The notes beneath the pieces are model-generated. The model did not search any database, had not been told where the DNA came from, and saw nothing but the letters and a program-made list of their open reading frames with translations. The translations under genes and the position numbers were made by a program. Below are positions 1 to 8,200 of a DNA stretch of 11,765 nucleotides, piece after piece. Every line of letters starts with the position of its first letter. Positions within the stretch are counted from its first letter, which is position 1. The DNA is from Baffinella frigidus (lineage: Eukaryota; Cryptophyceae; Cryptomonadales; Baffinellaceae): NCBI GenBank assembly GCA_026770585.1, contig MU646311.1, forward strand, positions 1,536,611 to 1,548,375, written 5' to 3'.

Positions 1-76
1 CAAACCCCCAACCCCAAGCCCCAAACCCCAAACCCCAAACCCCAAACCCCAAACCCCAAACCCCAAACCCCAAACC
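1..76 (+). repeat. AAACCCC telomere-like tract before exon 1
   Basis: Eleven or so CCCCAAA units running straight into the CCAG acceptor of exon 1; a degenerate (one-base-changed) form of CCCTAAA. Confidence 0.93.
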
Positions 77-78
77 AG

Positions 79-159
79 GTCAAGAAGAGCGTCGCGCCAA
101 AGTGGGGGCAGACATTCACGTTCGACAACACGGATAACGTCGGCTTCATTTCCGTCGAG
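79..159 (+). CDS. Exon 1: first C2 domain, middle strands
   Basis: Phase 0 to 0, 27 codons. The translation starts VKKSVAPKWGQTFTF and ends NVGFISVE. This is the typical C2 motif 'K-(S/T)-x-x-P-x-W-x-x-x-F-x-F' followed by the strand before calcium loop 3. The acceptor is CAG at 76-78, directly after an AAACCCC repeat tract. The donor GAG|GTCCTT is at 160. Reading on without splicing meets a TAA at 178-180. The join to the exon at 714 yields SVE-VFDWD in frame, exactly as a C2 domain requires. Earlier exons of this domain lie before the window. Confidence 0.82.
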
Positions 160-3100
160 GTCCTTATCGAAACTTCCTAAGTGTACAAGTAGATATATAG
201 TCTGTACGTATATTGTATGTGTACAAGTACATATATAGTCTGTACATTTATTGTCGTCAACGACTGTTGACTAATCCTCGCTTTTCCTGGTACCATGGTC
301 CACTTAACAGTTTCCCATTTATACTTGTAGATTTATACCAAACGGTGGACTACGGACCTTTCATCAGAGATCAACTTTCCCCCACGCGATTAACGTTAAG
401 GCCTTATCTGCTGCAAATTTGGTCACGTTACCCCCGAATAACGTCGGCCTCATTTTCGTTGAGGTCAAATTAACAGTTTCCCGGCAATACTTGTAGATGT
501 ATAGTTTTCATGATTTTGATGACTGATCAAAACTTGATCCACTTCATAAATCAACTTTCGAAAGTAAATCCACTTTTTGCGTGACACTTTCCGGCAGGTT
601 TTCGACTAGGATTTCCCAGGCGCTAACGATTTCCTGGTTTTGATGAAAGTTGACTGATCAAAAGTTGATTCACTTAATAACCTAATCCCCTTTGGCGTGT
701 CATTTTTCTGCAGGTTTTCGATTGGGACTTTCTAGGATCCAACGACTTTCTCGGGCGCCTCTCCCTCGACGTTCAGGACATCCCTGAACCGTCCAGCCTT
801 GAAGGTCTTCTCAGTCCACTTCAGAGAGAAGGAGAGAGAGAGAGAGAGAGAGAGACGATGAGCCCAGGTTGACTGAGGCAGAGCTGGCATTTGAGTTAAC
901 AATACCCGAAACCATCTCGAGCCGCCTATCCCTGAAGGTCTTTTCAGCCCGCCGCCCGCCCGGATTCGCACCGGGGATTGCCGGAAATCGCACCCCTTTT
1001 TTTAGGAATCGGGGGTTGGCGATAGACGTTAAGGACATATTCCTGAGCCGCCCTTCCTTGAAGGTCTTTTCAGCCCGACAACCTGCCCGGATTCGCACCT
1101 GAGATTGCCCGAAATCGATCCCCTCGTGGTAGGAATCGGGGGTAGGCGATAGACGTTTAGAACATGTCCCTGAATCCCCCCTGCACGAATGTCTTTGCAC
1201 TCACCCGCCGTCCGAGGTGATGGGTTTTGATCGGTTGGCCACCCATTAGCGGTCAAGCAGGTCACTGTCTCGACTCTTCAACTGACCAGTTGAAGGCATC
1301 GTCCTACTGTAGGGTCCTAGGGGGGATCGGTTGCTTATGAGCAAGGCACCCCTGTAAGAGGACGGGCAGGACAGCAGACGGCAGCTGGCCACTGTCTCGA
1401 CAAGCAGGTCACTGTCTCGACTCTTCAACTGACCACGCAAGAGTGCAAGACTGGCCTGGGAATACAAGTCAGTTCACACGGAATTTGTAACAACTTTCCG
1501 AAATTTTGATTTTTCTCTGGGGAGAATGTCCACTTATGAACTTTCAGAATCGTCAGAATCTGGCGATTTCTCCTGTAAGCCAGTCAGCTCTACACTCTTG
1601 CGTGGAACGGAGACTGAGCTGCCGGCAGGCTGGCCCCGTCCCCCCCACCCCTACGCTGTCTTTCGCCGCAGGATCTACCCCCCCTCACCCTGAAGCGACC
1701 CTCTTATGCGGTGGCCTTGCCAGGGCGACAGGCGCCCGGGATTCCCAGGGACGCTCTCTCTCCCTCCCTCTCTCTCTCTCACACCCCTCTCTCTCTCTCT
1801 CTCTCTCTCCCTCTCTCTCCCTCTCTCTCCTCGCTCTCGCCTCTCTCTCTCTCCCTCCTGTCTCTCTCCCCTCCTCCCTCTCCCCTCCCCCCTCCGACGA
1901 TCCGCGGATCCTGTGGTGGATCTCGCCCGGGCGAGAATCAAATTTACTCTTAGATGGACTTGAAACTGAAAATCCGACTTGTGACCTCGCATGGCGAACG
2001 GAACAATTGCACGCAGATACGGAGGTGGAGGCGGATTCCGAGGCGGGTCTGGTGGATAAATGGGTGCCTCTGGAGGGGGTGGACGGAGAGGGGGTGCCCG
2101 TAACAGGAGAGGTCTACACCCTCCCTCCCCAACCGTCTTGCTATGATTTATACTACGGTTTGTACCACGAATACTAGAAGACTCAAGCCGGGATTTACGT
2201 TTACGATTTCGTGGATTTACGTTTACGATTTCATAAACATAAATCCTCTTACGATTTCGTGGATTTACGTTTACGATTTCACAAACATAAATCCTCTTCG
2301 CCTCCTGGCGCGCAGCGAAGCATTTGGATCGGTGCGGTTTGGCGTGTGCCACTTAGCAGAGACCGAAGATATTTTCCCCCGGATTCTCAGGGGAAATTCC
2401 GGTCGGAATCCATAGCAATGGATATCCGGTTAGGCAATGGATAAGATTCTAGTACAAATAGTCTAGATGGACTGTATCCGTGAAGACCCCGGTGGCTGCT
2501 AAGTGGCTGTAGGAGGGCTTTGAAGGCGCTGTCGACCGGAAACGGAAATCCGGTCGAAACGTCGGTTATTTAAATGTCCGTGCACGAGCAATCCGACAAT
2601 TAGCACCACGAAACTAAATGGACCACTATGTGAAGACCACTGTGTTGTATGTTTCAATCCAACGATTAGTATCTCGAAACTAAATGGACGTGTCGTGGGG
2701 GCGATTTCACCACGGAGCAGTACCCGGCAGGGGGGGCATACCATGCCAGAGTCTTGGAAGGGTTCGCCAAAAGTCAATTCCTCCTGAAGGCAGTGGTTTT
2801 CAAAAGTCAACGAACGTATCTGATACGTTACAAAAAAATCAATCCCCTCCTGCACTCTGGCGTGGTAGGCCCGCTGTCCGAGTTAGTCGGCCGCCTCCGC
2901 CACGCGGGCCTTCCACTGAGCCACGCGCCGTCCCTGAACAGGTGCGGTTACGAGTGCGGAAGTTCACGAAGCCGCTTTCGGATGAAACGCCCCTCCCCCG
3001 CGACAAAGTCCTATCGGTGATTTCCCTAAACCCTAAACCCTAAACCCCAAATCCCAAACCCTGAGCCCTAGACCCTGACGTCACCCCACTCTCCCGACCC

Positions 3101-5144
3101 ACACAGCGGGCTACGAAGGGATTTTTGGGCACTCAGTGCCCGAGTTTCCGTTACCTTATCCGTAGGAACCCCCCTATGTCCCTACGGGGTGCCTACCGTA
3201 GGGTCGTAGGTCTTATTGCTTAGGGATTGTTCAAAATGCCTTCGAAGTCCGCTGTGTGGAAAGCCTCGATGATCTCCTCAAATCCCTCTGGGGGTTTAAA
3301 CCCAAACCCCTAAAACTTTGAACCCTAAACCGTATAACCTTTACCCTTTACCCTATACCCTATACCCTATACCCTATACCCTCCCTAAACCCTAAACCCT
3401 AAACCCTAAACCCTAAACCCTAAACCCTAAATCCGAAATCCTAAACCCCAAACCGAGCTGGGCATCGTAGAGGCGAAAGAACTGCAAGCGGTAGACTGGG
3501 GGGCACCTTAGACCTTAATCCCTAATACCTGATACCTTACCCCTAAATCTTAATCCCGAATCCCGAATCTCGTATCCCGTATCCCTATTCCTGAACCCCA
3601 AACCCCTAAACTAGGGCGCCTAATCTCCAAACCCCCCGCTAGGTGCAAATTGTGGGGGCGCAGGAATTGCAGATTGGGGGGGCACCTTAGACCCCTAACC
3701 CTGAAACCCGAGTACACTGCCAGCCAGGATCTTTTACCTTAAGTTAAGAAACCTGATCCTCGGCAGTAAATTGCCATTTCGTTTAGATGGACCGGCTCTG
3801 GGAGCCGGAATTTGACTTAAGGCTGTGGTTTTCAGGGGGAGTTGACTTAGGCGAAATTTTCCGGCTCAGAGTGGAGTAGTGCGCGAAGCGCTGCGTCCAG
3901 ACCCTGAACCCTCAACCCTACCCTCAACCCTAACTAACACCAAACCCTAAAAATGAACCCAACCACCCTCAACTAGGGCGCCTAACCCCTACCCACCGGT
4001 CGCTAGGTGGGGATTGTGGAGGCGAATGAATTGCAGGCGGCAGACTGGGGGGGCACCTCGGACCCTTTCTCAGGGAGTGTTGCCTTGCAGTACAGGTTAT
4101 GAGTATCAGATTATCAGTGAAATAAGTACTGGAATTGGAACTATTCAACCGATTATCAGAGATTTTGGGATAAAACACGCGAGGCACCTAGATTTTTGCC
4201 GCGAGACCCTGACCCCCAACCCCCCCGCTAGGTGGGAATCGTGGAGGCGAAGGAATTGCAGGCGGCAGACTGGGGGGGCACCTCGGACCCTTTCGTGACT
4301 CTCTCGTTCCCGGGCCAAAAGAGCATCAAGAGCAAGGTCCAGCCACACAATGGGCTTTGAAGGAAATTTACGTGCCGGTTAATAAGATGTGACGTGACGT
4401 CTTACCACACGAGGCTATCCATGCGAACAGAATAAAAGGAAAATTTAAAATTTGTGGGGAAATGATCACGTTTCCGTACGGATGTCCGTACGGAAACGTG
4501 ATCAAATGCTGGCGTTTGGCGTGTTTCCTGGGCAATAATCCAATAATTAACTTATGAATCTGTTCGCATGCATAGCCTCGTGTGGTAGTCTTTGTACCGA
4601 GCGATTATTAATTGGTACCACGAACATGAATGGACCGATCTTTCGTGACCCTCTCGTTGCCCGGGCAAAAGAGCATCAAACGCAAGGTTCCACCGCCCAC
4701 TCAGGCAGGAACAAGGACAATTTTTCACAATCTGTTTCTTCCTAAAACTCGTGGTTTCAGTGGTGAGGTCACGTTACGCACGGTTTAAGCGTGAGTAACG
4801 TGACCAATTCCAGTACAACCCTAGGTCGTGACGCTGCAGCACATTTACGAACAGTCCCTTTTCTGCCCGAGCGGTAGACTGGGGGGGGCACCTCGGACCC
4901 TTTTGCCACACTCTCGTTCCCCGGCCAAAACAGCATCAAAAGCAAGGTCCAGCGCCACAAAGGGCGTTGAAGGAGATTTCGACCCAAACTCCGGTCAAAA
5001 TGTCGGTTAATAAGATGTGACGCCTTACACGTCTTTGTACCGAGCAATTTTTTATTGGTACCACGGACATAAATGGACCGATCTTTCGTCGCCCTCTCGT
5101 TTCCCGGCCAGAATAGCATCAAACGCGAGGTCTAACACATCTAT

Positions 5145-5179
<35 letters not shown>

Positions 5180-5188
5180 TAGATAGAT

Positions 5189-5219
<31 letters not shown>

Positions 5220-8200
5220 TAGATAGATAGATAGATAGATAGATATAGATAGATAGATAGATAGATAGATAGATGTGTAGGGATCCACCAGGGATCCCTT
5301 CGTGGCCCTGGTAGCTGGTATATATGATACATGGTATATGGTACATGGTATATGGTAGATGGTATATATGGTAGATGGCAGATGTATATGGTGACACGGG
5401 TCCTTCCTCCCGTGGGACGAGGCCAAGTCTTCAACACTGCAGTAGTGTTGAACAATTAGGGATCCGGGTTTCGGAGGGATCACTCGCGCAAGATATATTA
5501 CCACTGATATATTACCACTATATCGTGCGCGTGTGATCCCTCCGAAACCACTTCGCTTTGGCCAAGTCCTACCAGATTGGCTCTGCGCAAGCGGTGCTTA
5601 CACATTCATAGGCTAACGTCCTGAAAACCGGGTAGTTAAAGCCTACGGTATTGCCTACGGTAGGCCATAGGGGCCTAGGGGGGGTCCTACGAAACATTAG
5701 GTCCTGGGAGCTGCATCCCTAATCGGTCGAGGCTTCGAGTTTGACCCAAGTCCTTCCTCCCGTGCGGCAGGTGATCAGCAAGACGCTGAATCCCGTGTGG
5801 GACGAGGTCCTCTCGCTCCGCATCCCGGCGGACCCCGAACAGGTGTGTTTATCCCGGCAAATCCCGAACGGGTGTACTGATCTATCCCGGCAGATCCCGA
5901 ATAGTGTCCCGGCAAATCCCAAATGGGTGTCCTTATCTATCTCGGCAGAACTCGAAAAGGTGTGCTTATCCCGGCAAATCCCGAACGGGTGTCCTTAGTA
6001 GATTGGTTTCCGCATCAGTTGGCCACACGAAAACAATGAAACAATGGCAAAAGTTGACGGATTTTGTACCAGCGTGGTCAACGTTTGTCATTGTTTCATT
6101 CTTTCCTGTGACAAACAGATGCGAAACCCGCTCTAACCCGGCAGAACCCGAACGGGTGTACGTATCCCACACACCACACACCCTAAACCCTAAACCCTAA
6201 ACCCTAAATCCCCCTCCGTCGGTTCTCTCTCTGCGAATCCCGGCGGATCCCGAACAGGTGTGGACCCTAAACCCCAAACCACAAACCCTAAACCACAAAC
6301 CACAAACCACAAACCACAAACCACAAACCACAAACCACAGACCACAAACCAAAAACCAAAAACCAAAAAACCACAAAACTACAAACCACAAACCACAAAA
6401 CCACAAACCACAAACTACAAACCACAAACCACAGACCCCTAAGCCCAAACCCCAAACCCCAAACCCCAAACCCCAAACTCCTAAGCCCAAACCCCAAACC
6501 CCAAACCCCAAACCCCAAACCCCAAACCCCGAACCCTAAATATACGATCCCTACAAAGTAAACCCTAATCTGCAAACCAAAACCAATACCTCAGGACCAA
6601 GACGGCGGGGGGGGGTCAGAAGCGCGATTTCTGGCATTCGATGTGTTCGACCATGACCTCGTCGGCGCCAACGACTTCCTCGGGCAGGCAAACCACAATC
6701 TCTCCAAATAAATCGATAGTTCCTCCTATGGACGTGACCACTTTCTGGTACTAATTTTATAATTGACATGTAAATTTGCTCCAGTTACACCCCTTTTGCC
6801 AACCACAATCTCTCAATTTCAAAACAGACTCCCACACATCGGACTACAAACGGATCTCGTGAATAACCCATACGATAAGTGGATAATCCATAGACCCCTA
6901 CGGTAAGGCAATCCGTACGGTCATGGGTTTTTTTCCTGGGGCTATCCTACGGGAAAGTCGCTCAATTTCGGCCAGAAAACGAAGTCGATTTCGGCAGGAA
7001 AACAAAGACCTATTCGGGACCAAAACGACTTCCTAGGACAGGTTATCAGCCCGCAACATCTTCATTTCAAATCGTATAGGATGGATCAATCTTCCAACTG
7101 TATATTGCAGAAAGGTTGTCTTGACATCAGCTGCTCCTGACCCGCGCAAATCCTGAACCCTAAACCCTAAACCCCAAACCCTAAACCCTAAACACCAAAC
7201 ACCAAACACCAAACACCAAACCCAAAACCCAAAAACCCAACTCCAAACCTTGATGGTCAAATTCTTTGACCATCAAACCTCAAACCCTAACCTAAACCTA
7301 AACACAGGCGCTGGTGCCGCTGCGGGCGGTCATGCAGACGGGCAGTCTCGACGACTGGTGCGCGCCCCTAAACCCTTCACCCGAAACCTTAACCATAACC
7401 CTAACCCGAAACCCGAAACCCTGAACCCTTAACCCCAAACCCTGAACCCTAGTCCCTAAACCCTACACCCTAAACCCTAAACCCTAAACCCTCAACTCGG
7501 GAGAAGCGAATTGATTGAACTTGTGACGACCCTTAACCCTACTCTCGAAACCCCTAAACCCTAAACCCTGACGAAACCCGAAACCCTGAACCCTAAACCC
7601 TAAACCCTAAACCCTGAACCCTGAACCCTGAACCCTAAAACCTAAACCCTAAACCCTAAATCCTCAACCCTAAACCCTAAACCCTAAACTCGGGAGAAGA
7701 TAACTTTTGGAACTTGTGACGACTCTAAACCCTAAACCCAAAATACCCTCACCCCTAAACCTTAAGCCCTCAACCCTAGCGCCCCACCAGTGGGTAAATG
7801 GCGACCGGGAGGAGAGTTTTGGGTTAGAGACTATTAGCCACACAGCGGACTTCGAAGAGATTTTGAATCACTCCTAAGCGATAAGACCTGGGACCCTACA
7901 GTAGGCAACCCGTAGGGACATAGGGGGGTTCCTACGGATCAGGTAACGGAAACTCGGGCTCTTAGCGCCCGAAAATCCCTGCGTAGCCCGCTGTGTGGAG
8001 GGTTTAGGGTGGGAGAGGAGCCGTGGATATCAACCTTTCTGCAATCTATAGGCGGGCGATCATGTTTTGCGCTGGTGCTGAGATACGTCTTTCCTTCGGC
8101 CGAAAATCCCTTCGTAGCCCGCTGTGTGGTGGTCTCTAACCCGAAGCTCTCCTCTACGCAGGTTTCCGCTGCAGCCACGCGCCGAGAAAAAGCTCACCCA

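Larger units (their letters stand above)
160..713 (+). other. Intron 1, with echoes of both flanking exon junctions
   Basis: GT-AG intron of 554 nt with acceptor TTTTTCTGCAG at 703-713. Near 437-463 lies a decayed copy of the end of exon 1 with its own GAG|GT donor. Near 598-634 lies a decayed copy of the start of exon 2 behind its own GGCAG acceptor. The second is part of a ~120-bp tandem duplication (about 508-632 and 633-752) that shares TTGATGA...ACTGATCAAAA. Short repeats of 'GTACAAGTA.ATATATAGTCTGTAC' at 182-253 and of 'TTAACAGTTTCCC' at 304 and 470 also show local duplication. Confidence 0.75.
805..2016 (+). other. Intron 2, donor-echo array plus CT microsatellite
   Basis: GT-AG intron of 1212 nt; acceptor TTGCACGCAG at 2007-2016. 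Its first 400 nt are tandem copies of the exon 2 end and donor. At 1301-1356 lies the right half of a TACAGGGG-type palindromic element. Repeats of 'CACTGTCTCGACTCTTCAACTGACCA' occur near 1264 and 1410. An inverted repeat CCACGCAAGAGTG/CACTCTTGCGTGG lies near 1432 and 1590. A CT-rich microsatellite covers about 1756-1885. Confidence 0.7.
3017..4231 (+). other. Intron 4, three acceptor echoes of exon 5
   Basis: GT-AG, 1215 nt; acceptor CCCCCCGCTAG at 4221-4231. It contains telomere-like tracts, a 161-bp terminal-inverted-repeat element (3099-3259) and three partial copies of the start of exon 5 (3458, 3643, 4007). Positions 3710-3900 hold a pair of inverted stretches around TTTAGATGG (CCGGCTCTGGGAGCCGG; AATTTTCCGGCTCAGAG) and no gene. 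Confidence 0.7.
4337..5770 (+). other. Intron 5, three donor echoes of exon 5
   Basis: GT-AG, 1434 nt; acceptor CCCGTGCGGCAG ends at 5770. It holds donor-type echoes ending at 4686, 4946 and 5129, a nested palindrome (4399-4590), a hairpin at 4767-4806, a GATA microsatellite and a hairpin at 5467-5549. A relic of the TACAGGGG-family interior lies at about 5636-5692. Confidence 0.75.
5851..6256 (+). repeat. Seven echoes of exon 6 end
   Basis: Copies of ATCCCGGC(G/A)GA.CCCGAAC(A/G)G followed by GTGT end near 5870, 5902, 5927, 5960, 5988, 6154 and 6256; the first five are spaced about 25-33 nt. The last (about 6223-6256) is the longest and keeps CTCTCTCTGCGAATCCCGGC and the exact CGAACAG|GTGTGG donor, directly followed by CCCTAAACCCC repeats. 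Confidence 0.82.
5843..6621 (+). other. Intron 6: donor-echo array and telomere-like DNA
   Basis: About 779 nt. The first 150 nt are short tandem copies of the exon 6 end. After them come a hairpin (6026-6110), two more echoes, and about 360 nt of telomere-like/CACAAAC repeats up to 6540. A G-run (6603-6615) precedes the GTCAGAAG acceptor zone. Confidence 0.7.
6688..7307 (+). other. Intron 7 (GC-AG)
   Basis: 620 nt, GC donor, acceptor AACACAG. It has a repeat of CAACCACAATCTCTC (about 6692 and 6799), an echo of the exon 7 end at 7007-7041, and telomere-like DNA at 7155-7235 and 7266-7300. An inverted pair TTGATGGTCAAA/TTTGACCATCAA lies at 7249-7276. Region 6830-7000 shows no gene. Confidence 0.65.

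Noticed and set aside
1-76. Chromosome end (true telomere)
   Set aside because: Units are degenerate CCCCAAA, the tract is short, it adjoins an exon, and many similar tracts lie internally.
178-180. TAA directly after the exon 1 reading frame as the gene's stop
   Set aside because: Splicing at GAG|GT (160) joins exon 2 in frame and restores a contiguous C2 core; the residues between 160 and the stop do not fit the fold.
869-1102. 77-codon ORF with LSRPSLKVFSARQP
   Set aside because: It spans tandem echoes of the exon 2 end and donor; no independent domain.
1506-2352. Long ORFs on both strands across the CT microsatellite
   Set aside because: Ser/Leu and Arg/Glu runs come from simple repeats. 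Only 2017-2111 within the plus frame is supported as an exon.
5052-5504. Minus-strand ORFs rich in Tyr-Leu-Ser-Ile
   Set aside because: Direct translation of the GATA microsatellite in three frames.
5843-5992. Possible CRISPR-like array of ~25-nt repeats
   Set aside because: Repeats are degenerate copies of the exon 6 end without unique spacers, in a eukaryotic intron, with no cas genes.
6197-6575. Overlapping ORFs on both strands of the telomere-like tract (NHKPQTT; FVVCGLW)
   Set aside because: Low-complexity translation of a 7-nt-type repeat; no start context or domain.
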